A DNA stretch of 64,000 nucleotides from Ischnura elegans (Eukaryota > Arthropoda > Insecta > Odonata > Coenagrionidae), in contig NC_060252.1 in assembly GCF_921293095.1 (NCBI RefSeq), positions 3,162,001-3,226,000 on the forward strand, in the 5' to 3' direction. Both the position numbers and the translations under genes were made by a program. A model generated the notes under the pieces. That model was given only the letters and a program-made list of their open reading frames with translations, was not told where the DNA came from and did not search any database. Below are positions 1 through 11,460 of this stretch, piece after piece. How positions within the stretch are numbered: position 1 is the stretch's first letter; each line of letters begins with the position of its first letter.

Positions 1-133
1 CATCTATCCCTATCTCGACGTGTTGGAGCCTCGTAGATAGAGTGTTGTGTTGGGTATGTTTTATAGTGATATTTTTTTATTCTGACCATTGCAGCAATTT
101 TGTCTAATCTCCCGGTATCGACCCTCGCGCACT

Positions 134-2143
134 CATTGGCTGCTATTCTGGATAAGCGTTGCAAAAAATAGCATATGCTATTCTGCGGGTCATTATTGCA
201 ACGACCCCGTATTCAGAATGAAGCGTAGTAATAATTTTGTTCGGAATAGCGGCATGCTATTTCTTGCGCGAGCTATTTGGAAGCTCCGCCCTTTCCTGTA
301 TGAAAAACTTTCCGAACAGTTTGCGCAACCAATGAGGGAGAAGATATTTTATATATTTTTCTGTATTTTATGGAATATTGACTTGCAATTACAAATAATT
401 GCTTCATTTGCATTTAAAAATTATATTAAACCGTGGATTTATATCATACGATTTGAAAATCTCGTTTAGGAAATCAGCTGATTGTTGTTGTTTTGATAAT
501 ATCACAATGGCTTCAGACAGGTGGGTTAGGTCATAATTTTACTGTTATAATGATGATTTATCGGGCATAAATATTGAATCATTTACCTATATCCGATCGG
601 TCCTTTATCGTGAGATATATGTTATGCGAAATAATCATTGAAACCAAAATATGTTTGATTTTCTTCGTAATTGTCTTTAGGCTTCGAAGTCTGTCTGTTC
701 GTTGCATGTCAAAATAAATATGTACCAACTTTTATTGCTTTGATCGTGACGATATAGCTTTACTGTAAGAACTAGAAGCTTTCGTTTCTAATACTAGCTT
801 TATATTATATGACTCCCTAATTTCAGTATTCATTCTCTGTTTAGGAAATGAAGTAGGTGGCAACGTCACCGCTGTGCTTTCATGTAATATGATGGAATAG
901 TATCAATATTTCAGCTGCAGATTTGGAAAAAGCAGAGGGATGTGATGGTGAATTTGAGGATGGATGGAACAACTGTGAAAAAGTGAATCGTGTGGAAAGT
1001 GCTGTTGTGTCACTTATTTTGTTTTCGTATCAGCTGATTTTAATATGCTCACTGAAATTTTTGATAGACCCTGAACTGTGCCGATATACTGAAACTTAAT
1101 TGTGTGAATAACTTACTTGCCTATAGAGTAAACAATTTGTATTGAATTCCACATGATATATATATTGCATTAATGATGTATACATGGATATTCCATTAAA
1201 CGTTTGTGGCGAATCATATTTGTTCGGAAACTTTATTGGTGTTCGGAGAAATCCTTTGTTTTCAAGCAAGTAATTCAAGTCGACTGCCCGTGTTATAAGT
1301 TTGTAAATTTTAAGTTTTAATTGTAGAAGATGGCGAATAGTGGGGAAAATAATTTCGACTCGTTGCATGTTTTTGTATATACTGTCCAATTGAGGAAATG
1401 AACGGCTGATCAAAGTATATTGTATTATTATGGTAATATATGGTTTTCATTGAAAGCTATAACTGTTATTATATTTGGTGAGTTAGTGTGTTCACACAAG
1501 CTTGAAAATTTTCAAGAATCGACCTGATAGCCTACATTGAGGATATTTTTAGTAGCAAGTCAAGTGATGAAATAAAATTATGAGTTGTAAATATGAATAA
1601 AACACGGAAAATTTGGGCTAATCGTAGTAATTCTTTGCATTAATTGTTATTGTTTTCGTACTGTCGATGAAGCAAGCTTGAGCTTCATATATTAAGCTCG
1701 AATGTTAATTTCTAACCAATTCACTTAACTAGTTAAATATTCATCACTTATGCTACTATTATTTAATTAAAATAAAGCAGATAACGTTTTATTTTTGGCT
1801 ATTATTCCATTTTTCAATGCTTGATTATGTTACTTTAACCTCAGAAAAACAATTCGACATCGCAATGCGCACGTTTTCAGGGTTGCAATACCGAATAGCT
1901 CGGCATCGAAGACCGCGTAATATTATAGCAAGCCTACCGGTTGCAATTCGCCGTTCAGAATAGTGAATTGCTACGGGCCTATGCTATTCTGAGAATTACG
2001 TCTTCCGGTGTAGTAAAAACACGAATTGCAACCGTTCTGAATACCAAATAGCATAGGCGTTGCAATACGCTATATTATAGCAACATCGGTTGCAATATCG
2101 GAGAATAGCATGATGCTATTCCATCCAGAATAGCAGCCATTGG
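134..2143. repeat. Inverted-repeat pair bounding a ~2-kb segment of unknown type
   Basis: The sequence ATTGGCTGCTATTCTGGA at 134-152 reappears inverted at 2124-2143. Inward from both ends the same vocabulary follows: GCTATTC or GAATAGC blocks alternating with TTGCAA blocks (about 134-260 on the left, 1890-2143 on the right). This suggests terminal inverted repeats of a non-autonomous element or two inverted copies of one repeat. The interior (about 300-1860) is AT-rich with no recognisable coding sequence. No target-site duplication is visible, so the element class is unknown. Confidence 0.45.
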
Positions 2144-2149
2144 CCTCTA

Positions 2150-3010
2150 CTTTCCTGGATTTGAACTCTTGCGTTTGTTTTGGACTCCGATGGATAGCAA
2201 TGTTGTACTGAAGTTCTCATATGTTGTCTTGTGTACGCCTGTATTCCTGTGTTCGCCTGCCTCTTGTTTTATGCTGAGTCATTAAAGTTATATTCATGAA
2301 ATAAAACGTGCTCTGATTTATCCCGAGTAGTGTAAAACAATCACGAGATAAAGAGAACCAGACAAGCAATATAGGAATACTAGTATGACCGAGTTCAATT
2401 TTCCGCCGTTAGATGGCAGCACTTTCGTGCATCCTCATCCTCACGGCATCTCTCCAAGTGCGGCGGTTCATCCCCTCGGCGGTGGACCGGCATATGGATG
2501 GCATCTGTATAAAAGGATGCACTCATACTCTTTGCATCTGGATGACATCCAGCTGCCAAAAAGAAATTTGATGGTTTGTGCCGGCTGGGTACCCACCATG
2601 AAGGATGCCACCCTTCCTGTACCCACCATGGTGGAGTTTATTTTTGTCAGGGATATATTAAACAGGTCATATTGAAGATTGATTATGGATTAATCCATTA
2701 TTAATTTTCACAAATATATATGTCAAGCTTTAGAAGCACAACCAAAATTTATTAAGTTCGATCGAAAAAAATATTTGCAACTTTGCAGGCAGAAAACAAA
2801 TGTTAACTTCATAGGTACATATTTAACTTATGAGTGCCAATAAAGGATTAGTTTGATGGATTGAAATGTCTAACAATAAGTAGAAAGTAATTTCATAACA
2901 TATAAGTATTGAAGATTAATTTTGAGAATATAAAGTACAGTAGATTAACTTCAAGATGGATATGATCATACATTGAATTTAAGTAATTTAAGTTTTAGGT
3001 GACATACACT
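2150..3010. other. Unassigned stretch with a GC-richer block at 2385-2675
   Basis: An open frame of 96 codons on the + strand starts at 2385 (N-terminus MTEFNFPPLDG). It is more GC-rich than its surroundings. It follows a stretch (about 2200-2380) with an AATAAA-like signal that could be the leader of a decayed retroelement. The protein matches no family I recognise and has repeated GGATG and CCCACCATGG words that look like non-coding repeat. From 2676 to 3010 the DNA is AT-rich with nothing identifiable; it may be intron of a divergent transcript. Confidence 0.25.
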
Positions 3011-3013
3011 TAC

Positions 3014-3238
3014 CTTAATCCTTGTTTTTCATTGTCAAATGCTGTCACATGTGATGTTGCCCATGCTCCGGTGTACTTGTTGCAAATTGCTGGCAATGGA
3101 AACATGGGAAGTAACACCTACAGCATTAGAAACACCTTCGTCATTTAACTGGTGGAAATTCGGAGAAGACTTCTCGCAATTAATTCGCCCGTAAAGAATT
3201 ACTTCATATTTTAACATTTTCTTTACTGACCACCACAA
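3014..3238 (-). other. Possible first exon of a divergent gene
   Basis: On the minus strand an open frame of 67 codons (3238 to 3035) is followed by an excellent splice donor, AAG|GTAAGT, with the exon ending at 3014. The 67-codon frame stops 21 bases before the donor. A second frame starting at an internal ATG near 3105 (MFPLPAICNKYTGAW...) stays open through the donor. The exon would lie about 350 bp from the Cep89 5' exon in head-to-head orientation, a common layout for a shared promoter. I do not recognise the product, and a chance donor next to a chance frame is possible. Confidence 0.3.
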
Positions 3239-3239
3239 C

Positions 3240-3545
3240 AGCGATTTTTATTAGGGAACCACGGAAGTCTCCACTATACTTCCAGTTATCGCTTTAAACT
3301 GAAGTGGCTAATAATGGCGATTAAGCGATTTTTCTCATCAAATGGAGTAATTCAAGCTCATGAAGAATCAAACATTTCCCAGTGTCAAGGGCTTCGAATC
3401 ACCGCGTAAAGGCATTAACTCGAGTAATATCGAAATCTCGAAACTCGTGCTCGAAAGAAAATAAACAAACAAAAGAGTTCAATCAAGGCGCAAATTTAAA
3501 CTTGAGTATAGTTCTCGTCTGCAGTTCGAGAGTACTTTTGTAAAG
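3240..3545. promoter_or_regulatory. Putative promoter region of Cep89, possibly bidirectional
   Basis: This interval sits between the candidate minus-strand exon and the putative 5' UTR exon of the + strand gene. It has no long repeat and no transposon signature, unlike the flanks. No clear TATA box stands out. The call rests on position only. Confidence 0.3.
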
Positions 3546-3586
3546 GTGTACTTGTTGGTGCGGATGGAGTAATTTAGAAAATGCTT
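3546..3586 (+). other. Cep89: Putative 5' UTR exon end with an upstream ORF
   Basis: A donor CTT|GTAAGT at 3586/3587 pairs with the acceptor TTCTTGTAG ending at 3706, giving a 120-bp intron just upstream of the coding start. The 5' limit is unknown. An ATG at 3581 spliced across this intron reads 14 codons and stops at TGA 3743-3745, overlapping the main start codon (ATGA). The splice sites are good by eye; transcription is inferred. Confidence 0.45.
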
Positions 3587-3741
3587 GTAAGTTTTTATCT
3601 ACAGAGAATTAATATTTGCTTGGTATGGATGAGCAACGGTGTAGAGTAATGTCTTGAAGTCAGTGAAATGTCACTTTTTACCCAATTGGTTTCCTTCTTC
3701 TTGTAGATATGTTTTAAAGCTCCGAAAGTACAAGATAATCA

Positions 3742-4356
3742 ATGACGAGCAACAAAGATTCGGAATCTGTGGATTATGAGAAGTTGTCCGACCTTCTCAA
3801 GGCTAACAGTGAGCTCACGAAAGATGTTTGTATGTTGAAGCAGTTGGTGTATTGCCTGAATTCTCAACTTGGGCGTTACCAAAAGTTGTATTTTTTGAAC
3901 CAAAAGTCTCCTTCTCATCCAAAAAAAGCCCCGACTAATGTGATACCGCCGTTGCCGGAGGGTTTTGGCTCCTCAGATACTTTAGAAAACTATTTACAAA
4001 ATGCTTCGAGAAAAGGATCCAAAATTTCAAAGTTTGAACGACCGTGCGATGAGAAGATTGTATATTTCAATGAAAAGAGTGCGAAAGAGGAAAGCAGCGA
4101 TCCTCAAGTTGGTGTAGAAGAAATGAAAATATTTGGAAAAATTCCGAAGAAGTCCGATGCTGTGGGATCAAAACTTGGTAATTGGGACCTATTGACATTA
4201 TCCCCTCTATTAGATGCTTACGAAGAAACGATAAAGGAAAAGGATGACATAATCAAATCGTACGAACAGAAGATGCTAGCTCTCGGGCAGAAGTGCCGTG
4301 AAGTGGTGTTGGAGAACGAAGCGTTGTACGAGGAAAGAGAAAAGCTACTCAGCAAG
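3742..4356 (+). CDS. Cep89: Cep89-like centrosomal protein, coding exon 1 (residues 1-205)
   Basis: CEP89 (CCDC123) is a coiled-coil protein of the centriole distal appendages needed for cilium formation; the fly and human proteins have also been linked to mitochondrial complex IV. This exon encodes the N-terminus: a first coiled coil with a CLNSQLGRYQ stretch at about residues 38-47, a low-complexity charged linker (55-145), and the diagnostic block LSPLLDAYEETIKEKD at 153-168, which closely resembles the human protein as I remember it. A heptad-rich helix follows (165-205). The start at 3742 is the first in-frame ATG after the acceptor at 3706; there is no signal peptide. The exon ends in phase 0 at a GC donor (AAG|GCAAGT). 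Using the nearby GT at 4361 would read into a stop in exon 2. The vertebrate N-terminus is longer, so an upstream coding exon is not excluded. Confidence 0.82.
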
Positions 4357-4536
4357 GCAAGTATAATATTAACGGGTAATACTCATATTTTCCATTCTGA
4401 ATGTCGCCATGCATATGGAGTATATTTATCGCTGTAATCAGTGCTTAATTTCGGCCGAAATTCTCCGGAGCGGAGTTCCAGCTCTGGGAAAATTGGGTTA
4501 TGCAAAAAAGTAATGGTTTTTTATGCTTTGTATAAT

Positions 4537-4578
4537 ATGATTTCTCATTGTAACTTTTAAGTTACAATGAGAAATCAT
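4537..4578. repeat. 42-bp near-perfect palindrome
   Basis: Two 20-bp arms (ATGATTTCTCATTGTAACTT and its complement) flank a 2-bp centre, 180 bp inside intron 1. Related short GTTACA/TGTAAC words continue to about 4615. It could be a minute MITE or a hairpin in the pre-mRNA. Bases 4580-5088 hold nothing else identifiable. Confidence 0.7.
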
Positions 4579-5088
4579 GAGTTAAGAAAAGTTACAAATG
4601 TAACTTAAAAGTATTACAAGTTGAAAAAATCGGAATTTTTCGGGGGGGCGGTGGCTTATATTTGAAATCATGTGTGGATTAAATGTGTGTGGGTATGCGT
4701 TCCGGTACCTAAATTTTTAAGCATCGGTTTTAATCAAGGAGTTCACTTACACGTGTATAAACGTGTGGTATACCATGGTACCATGCATCTCTTTGATCCG
4801 TTTTTTTATAGTTCTCTGTTTATGTAAAGTTTTTTTTGTACCTAAGTAGTGAAAATCTCTAAAGGATATCTTCTCCCTTTTGTAATTTGACAATGGTAAA
4901 CGTTTATTCTTAAAGTAAACTTATGTGTTTCCCATTGGATAAGTACTATAGGAAAACAAAATTATAAAAAGATTTTCACTAGGGGTGTATGCTGTAATAT
5001 ACTATATCCATTGTTGCTTGCTAAATCTGAGAGCCTATGTATTATGCATGATGTTGTGAGGTAACGTGGGTCGGTGATTTGATACGTA

Positions 5089-5497
5089 TTATATCTCATA
5101 AGGAGACATTGCGGGAGTGATGTTAGGGGTCTGAATGCTGATGTTATTTTCAGAAAATATACAGGTAATGTAGAAAAAGTGTCACGTCTTTCTTCCACAT
5201 AGGCATGGGTTCGAGAGATATTCAGAGTGCATTTAAAGATCTCGCACACCATCACTTGCCTTGAGTAATCGCTTTCTTACAACTACAGCGATGACTGCGT
5301 GGTAATGGGCATTGGTCTGGGAACTCTCATAGTGTCCGTCCCGGGTTGGAGTCCCGCTGTAGACTGATTTTTTTTCCTCTCTTATAATTTTAGAAATCAC
5401 TGTAACTACAACTCGTTCCTGTTTGATTAATTTAGTCACTTGGCATTTTTTAAATTTTCATATTAGTTTATGGATTTTAAATGGAAATCCAAATTTT
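5089..5497 (+). repeat. ~400-bp interspersed repeat, copy A (tRNA-like core)
   Basis: This block is clearly similar along its whole length to the inverse of 6899-7300. It contains a tRNA-like stretch at about 5286-5360 with an A-box-like TGACTGCGTGGTAATGGGC and a B-box-like CGGGTTGGAGTCCCGC, so a SINE origin is plausible. The similarity extends about 190 bp upstream of that core, longer than a simple SINE head. Bases 5498-6898 between the copies hold short repeated words (ATTATATCTAGA twice near 5770-5840) but no gene. Confidence 0.6.
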
Positions 5498-6898
5498 GTG
5501 TTATCATTTGAATTTGACAACGCATATAATTACGCATGAATTTCAGGGTAATGAGCTCATCCTCTCCCCACCCAGTTTCCCACAGTTGGGCCTTGGCCAT
5601 ATTCTGTGGTAAGGAGCGAGATGTTTTGGGAAGGCAGTGGGTGGGTGACCTGTGGAGAAAATCTAATTGTGGGAAAACCCAGTGGAAATGATATTAGGAA
5701 TAAACCCTACAAACATTGAAAGTATTAAATCTGTATTAAACTCATATTTTGAAATCCACAAAATCCCAATTATATCTAGATTTAATCTCTTCCAAAGGGA
5801 AGAGATTTCTATGTCCTCTATTTCTCACATTATATCTAGATCTAATACATGAATTATCTCGTGCCATTCGAGGGATTTTTCAGGGATTTAATGCTGATTT
5901 CAGTATCTAGATTTTCTAGGGGTGCATTACAGTACTGCTTTTCATGTGAACTTCAAGAAACCTTAGTACATATTAGGATTAATGAAATATATTGAGGCAG
6001 CTTCCCCCAAGGGAAGACCCTCGTATCACCATCTTAAGATCTACTTATCTAACCCCTTAACTCATCAAGAATTAGCTTTTCAAGTGCCAAACAAGTAAAA
6101 ACTCTTTTTGAAATAAATAATCCTATCAACGGCAAGCTAAAAGAAGCTGTCATCAAGTGTCTAACCGGGAATAATATGAAGGTCTTTGTAATATTGTATT
6201 CAGGTTTTGTTGAGATTCACTCCATATAGCACAGAATTTTCAATAAATCAACTAGCTTTTAGTGTGCCAAAAAATACCAGTGCATCAGAAATTGAAGAAT
6301 GGGTGTACAATCGGTTCATTGAAGCGAGGCAGAGGTGTTAATCAGTGCCAACGAGTACTTTGCAGGAGTGTGCATACAATAGTTGGGAGTATGCAAAAAG
6401 TCACCCACTCCTGAACGGCGCAGTATGCAATAACTGTGTCTGGGAAAATACTGCCAAGAGTGCTTTTGTGTATCACTCCATACTACAGAATATCCTTGCA
6501 TTCACCCAATCTCCTTTACGGTATGCCTCTTAGCATCCTTCAAATAGTTCCACCCCAACAACTCTCCCTCCACAGCCGACCCTCACTTATCCCTGAATGA
6601 GGCACCAAGGCCCAACTGCGGGAAAACGGGTGCGAAAGATAGACTAAGAATTCTTTGGGAACGACTTGAGCAGGCTGCTGGAATGTAGGGTCATTGCAGC
6701 GTAAAGCATAGGAAGGGAAACTGGCTAGGGTCAGTAGCTGAATATGAGGATAGCCTATGGTGTTTTTTTGTGAGAAGAAAGAGTCGAGATTATAAATATA
6801 CAAAGAGGCTGTGGGAGTAATGGCTGAGGCGAGAATGAGCTCCTTAATCTGAAATTCATGTGTAATTATGTACTTCCTCAAATTCGGGTGGTTAGGCC

Positions 6899-7300
6899 AC
6901 AATTTGGAGTTCCATTAAAAATCCATAAACTAATGTGAAAATTAAAAAAATGCCGAGTAACTAAATTAAACAAACGGGATGAGTTGTTACAGTGATTTCT
7001 AAAATTATAAGAGAGGAAAAAAATTAGTCTACAGTGTGACTCCAACCCGGGAAGGACACTATGAGGGTTCCTAGACAAGTGCCCTTGGCCATACAGCCAT
7101 CACTGTAGTTGTAAGAAAGCGATTACTCGAGGCAAGTCATGGTGTGTGAGATCTTTAAATGCCAATACATATTTCTCAAACCCGTGCCTATATGGAAGAA
7201 AGCCGAGGCGCTTTTACTAAATTACCTCTATATTTTCTGAAAATAACATCGCCAGTCAGATCTCGACCATCACTCTTGAGATGTCTCCTTGTCAGTATTT
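6899..7300 (-). repeat. ~400-bp interspersed repeat, copy B, inverted
   Basis: Inverted relative to copy A with scattered substitutions. Shared blocks include TCTAAAATTATAAGAGAGGA and GTAAGAAAGCGATTACTC. The two copies in one intron could fold into a long imperfect RNA duplex. Confidence 0.6.
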
Positions 7301-7359
7301 CTTTGCAGTGTGTGAATTTACTGATAATGGTAATTATTATTATGAAGCTGCAAATCAAA

Positions 7360-7600
7360 CTTGGTTGAGCATCAAAGATATTGAGTCTGTGGTTCAATTC
7401 CCAGTCCTGGGGCATTGGGATTCGAGCCCTGATCCCCAGATGGAAATCGGGGGATCCAGGTTCCAATCCCGGTCAAGGCGGATCATTTTTCTCTGTGGAT
7501 CTTTTGCACGATTGTGTATTGTGGGTGACTCCCGTACAAGTCATCACTGTGGCTAGTCCCTGTATACTTAAAACCAAGGCTGCCGTGTTTTTTCTTCCAG
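7360..7600 (+). repeat. tRNA-derived repeat with three B-box-like sites
   Basis: Within about 90 bp there are three RNA polymerase III B-box-like motifs: GGTTCAATTCCCAG (about 7391), GGATTCGAGCCC (about 7417) and GGTTCCAATCCCGG (about 7459). They look like serial remnants of a tRNA-derived SINE or a degenerate dimer or trimer. No tRNA cloverleaf can be drawn convincingly. Bases 7600-8760 show no gene; a CAGTTACCC word recurs (8370, 8729, 8747). Confidence 0.45.
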
Positions 7601-8761
7601 AGGTGCTTGTTTTGCATTGAATATTCTGATTAATAAGTTCCATAGATTTTGGAGGGATCGTGACTGAAGGAAGTCTCATCAAAGTTGAATATTAGGGCTG
7701 GCTTCCCTTTCAAACCAAGTTTCTGAACGAAATCTGTTAATTTTTCAAAGAAGTCATGAATTACTCCAGGATTAGTTCAGTCACAATGAGAGTACTGAAT
7801 GCTGTGAGGAAACTTTAATGGACAAGTGATTTCTATTTCGAAATGAGAAAAACCAGCCCGGGACAGGTCGCTGATTTTTTAATCTGTTGTTGATTTGTCT
7901 AGGACAATGTAAGACTGTAAAATATGCAATACCCCTTCTCAAGTAAGGCCAAAGCCATTTTTTTCCATAGCTTTTATTGCATTGGCAAATTCCTCTTCCT
8001 CGGCAGTGGAGAAATAAGAAGTCACACACCCACCTCCCTTACTTGGGTGTCGAGGTATGAGCCCTTTCCCTCGAGTTTCAGATACATGAAGTTGTACTGT
8101 ACTCCTAGAAATGGGATAAAACAATGCTGCTCTACAAGTAGTTTTGTTCCTGTTTTTTGTATCATTTACAGCATTTTAAAGATCTTCAATTGAATTGGTT
8201 AGTCCAGCACCCTTCTGAATTTTCCTTATATTTTCGCACCATTATCTGCAGCTCAGCAAAGAGGTTTTGTTAAAGGAATTTTTAAGGTATTTCAGAGCTT
8301 GGTGAAGTTGCATAATAAATATCTCCTTGTAATTTTGATTCATATTAACTGTTGTCCGTCATGACCCAGTTACCCTATTTATTAAAAATTTTTGGGGTAA
8401 ATGGAGCGCCCCCAATTACAAAATCTACCGGAAGTTTAATGGTGATAACAAACATATACAGGAATAAAATCAACCTTCATGCTTATCCTAAGTAGATAAT
8501 AGACTGAAATACTCACCACATTACAATGAAAACCAGCAAATCTCACTGAGACAGGTCGTTGCTTTGAAAAATCTCCAACCTAAAATTCCATAGCAGCCCA
8601 AGCTCACAAAATGGCTCCAAATGAGGTAAGGCATGTTGTTTAAGGAGCAAAAGTAGAAGAAGTATGTGTGCCTACCTGTAAACTCAAAATTCTCATGAAT
8701 ATGCATATAATCTATCTACCCATGGCCCAGTTACCCCATTGTCCCAGTTACCCCGGAGCAC

Positions 8762-9356
8762 CTTATAACTTTTAATAAAACTTCCCAAGGTTCCCAAACC
8801 TTGAAACTTTGGAAAGAAAGTACTTGTCCAGCTACAAAAGTGTGTTTCGAAAGACATTTGCATCTGCAGGGAGGCGTCAAACTCAAAACTTGATGCCTGA
8901 GTATGAGAATTTGAAAGGATCAATGATAGGACGTGATACATTTATGCATGCAAAATTAATTACAATTGTAAAAGTATCTGTGTTGAGGATTCTTCTCAGC
9001 AGTTTGGATACATATGTACATTGACGATATATTACTAGAGGTTAATTAATTTCAATTGTGCTTATTATCTGTTATCTGTCTGTATTAATCTATTTTAGAC
9101 GCATTAATTTTCATTCATCTCCTAATTGCAACTCAATTACCATCAACTTTCCTTGTTATTCTTTTTACATCAAGCCATGCATTCAAAATAGAAAATTCGC
9201 CAGGGGATTGCAAAAAATGAGAATATGATGTAGCATGCATCGCTGTATTGTCTAGTTCAATAGTTACCATACTCGACTCGACTCAATACTTGCGAGTAGT
9301 TTTCAACTCGACTCGATACTCGACTCAAGGGCAAAAAGTGCTACTCGCACATACCT
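8762..9356 (+). mobile_element. 3' end of a hAT-family transposon (decayed)
   Basis: Bases 8790-8925 encode a relic of the hAT transposase C-terminal dimerisation region (FPNL--LERKYLSSYKSVFRKTFASAG), with frame breaks. The segment ends in a subterminal run of CTCGACTCGA-type repeats and a terminal repeat TACTCGCACATACCTA at 9342-9356. The same segment occurs inverted at 27033-28140. The other end is absent. Bases 9357-10229 hold nothing recognisable. Confidence 0.65.
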
Positions 9357-10229
9357 AGAATAGAGTTTACTCTGAGTAGAGTATAAGGTGTACTGAAAAT
9401 GAAACACTATGGTGTTTCAACATATAAGTTTGATAGATATAAATGGATATTGTTAACAGATACATACATGATTGATAATGTACAATTGAAGTGATTTTGT
9501 GTCTCAAATTAAAGTTCATTCTGTGTATAGGCCAATGCTGAAAAAATTCAGTTATGTAATATTTTCTCAGTTATAGTACATATAGTATAAAAATTTGGAA
9601 TTCCCAACAGCATATTAATTACGGAGGTGATTGTAAGTCGTTGAAGGCTGGTGGGAGGACAGAGTAAGGAAGATCCTTATTAGTAAGCAGCTTAATCTTA
9701 TCTGATGACTTACTAATGGCCATGCTGACAAACGTCCACAGTAATGACAGAAAAGTTTAAATTTCAGCACCTCCATGTTCCTCCCTCGAAGAATTGGATA
9801 TACTCCCAGTTTCGTTAGCATCTATTTTTCATGTTCTTGTGAATACTAAAAGAAATATAACTCAATATCGTAAGAACAGTGACATTCACCATTATTCCAC
9901 GAGACAGATTGATTAGCCATGCATCTCAAATGAAAGCACTAGAAACACGGGTGGTGGTCCAAATTGTGTGGGCCTTCCAACCATACAAGAAACTGCCGGC
10001 TGAGCTCTAAGCTCATAAAAGTGTAGCCAGTGTGTAGTAGATAGCGTGAAAGTGTGAAATTTTTGCAAGGCATGCCTAGTAAAAATTATTATTATTATGA
10101 CTATGCCTGGAAAAGTAACTGAATTAGAAATTTAAAAAAAAGTGATATTTTTAAAGAAGATGAGCTTTTTGGAATGAATGAAGTCTATTGTGGTGATTTG
10201 GGGAGTCTATTGTGGTGTTCTGTTTTCAG

Positions 10230-10371
10230 AGCCAAGGCAATTTGGGCAAGAATAGTGCAGATGTGAATGATCACAGCCTCTTCCTGGAGGAACAGAACAA
10301 ACTCTTGAAGGAATACCTCGACTTGGAGAAGGAGAAGTTCATCGAGGTGCATGAAATCTACGAGAGCAAGG
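10230..10371 (+). CDS. Cep89: Cep89-like protein, coding exon 2 (residues 206-252)
   Basis: This 142-bp exon is bounded by TGTTTTCAG and G|GTGAGT. It enters in phase 0 and leaves one base of codon 253. It encodes a coiled-coil segment with a FLEEQNKLLKEYLDLEKEKF run, matching the part of vertebrate CEP89 that precedes its VSKLTKQL-like stretch. The phases on both sides fit the neighbouring exons exactly, so no exon needs to be missing. A short GTGA microsatellite starts at the donor (10372-10391). Confidence 0.8.
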
Positions 10372-11460
10372 GTGAGTGAGTGAGTGAGTGGGTGTATGTG
10401 GTGCGTCATGCGTGCACGAGTGCGTATGCATGCATTATTCACTCACCTGGTGATTTCTCTGAGAATTTCTTACACTCTGCAGAGCAACGGGATGAATGAG
10501 GTGGCAGTTGCCCTGTGAGACAGGATTTTTTGTTTTACTGATTGGAAGGATTTTAGATGACTTCCATGCTGATAGAAAGGTTGAGGACTTGATGGATAAA
10601 TTTAATATGTTTTCTAGTGTAATTAATGAAGTGTGTCACCTGTCCTGATACCGTATAAGCGTGTGTAAGAGGTGCACACGTGTAAGAGGCGCACCCTTAT
10701 TTTGAGCATCGAAGCTAAAGAAAAAAGTTTTGCAGCATTTTTTTTTTAATCATATCGTGCGGTGTTGCAGACGTATGCCTGGACTTTTGACAGTTATCGA
10801 AATTTCCTCTTTCAATACTAATTGCGGCGGTAATAGCGGCATTTTTCAGCTAAATTTATTAGCGGAATTCTGAAATTTATTCAGCATACATTGTGGATGT
10901 AGGGTATAGGAAAGAATAAATCAGGCGAGTTATGAAAAATTTATTTGAGAATATTCATGCGAAGTTTCAACTTTCTATCTTAAAAAAAATTGTTTTTGAG
11001 GTTTTGGCCATCTTTTTTCGACTTAAACCCTGTGTGCATCAGGGTGTTTTTTTCGGTCTCCATGGCGAGTATTTTCCTATCTTAAGATTGAAGATCATAT
11101 TGGGACTCACTGTTTATATATCTGTAAAACTGGCTCCATAGTAGCTCTGAGTAAGTCTATTGTGTGTGCAGTATTTGCTGTGAAGTTCTGGGAGAGTTCG
11201 AGTCCAAAGTAATAATTATGTATTTCTTTCTTGTTAATTTAAAAGATTACTCAAGAAAAAGTAAATGCCAATTTTTTTAATGGCTCAAGTTATTAAAATA
11301 ATGATTGTATCATTGTGAACACATTTACTTCTTATATAATGACACCAATGTCTTCTAAATTTTTAATCAGGCTCACAAGGGATTTTGGACTGATAATTTT
11401 TTTTCAGGGTAGAATAGGTGCTTAATAAGTAAAACTATACAATTTTTTCACTTGATTAAT
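10372..11460. other. Intron 2, left part: microsatellite and unclassified repeat
   Basis: A short GTGA microsatellite (10372-10391) is followed by unique-looking DNA. A GTGTAAGAGG(T/C)GCAC word is repeated at about 10663-10700, suggesting the end of an unclassified element. No coding signal. Confidence 0.4.

Noticed and set aside
89..469. A 126-codon protein at the left edge
   Set aside because: It runs through the inverted-repeat motif block and has no family resemblance.
2385..2675. A 96-codon gene
   Set aside because: No recognisable domain and repetitive words in the DNA; a decayed retroelement leader is as likely.
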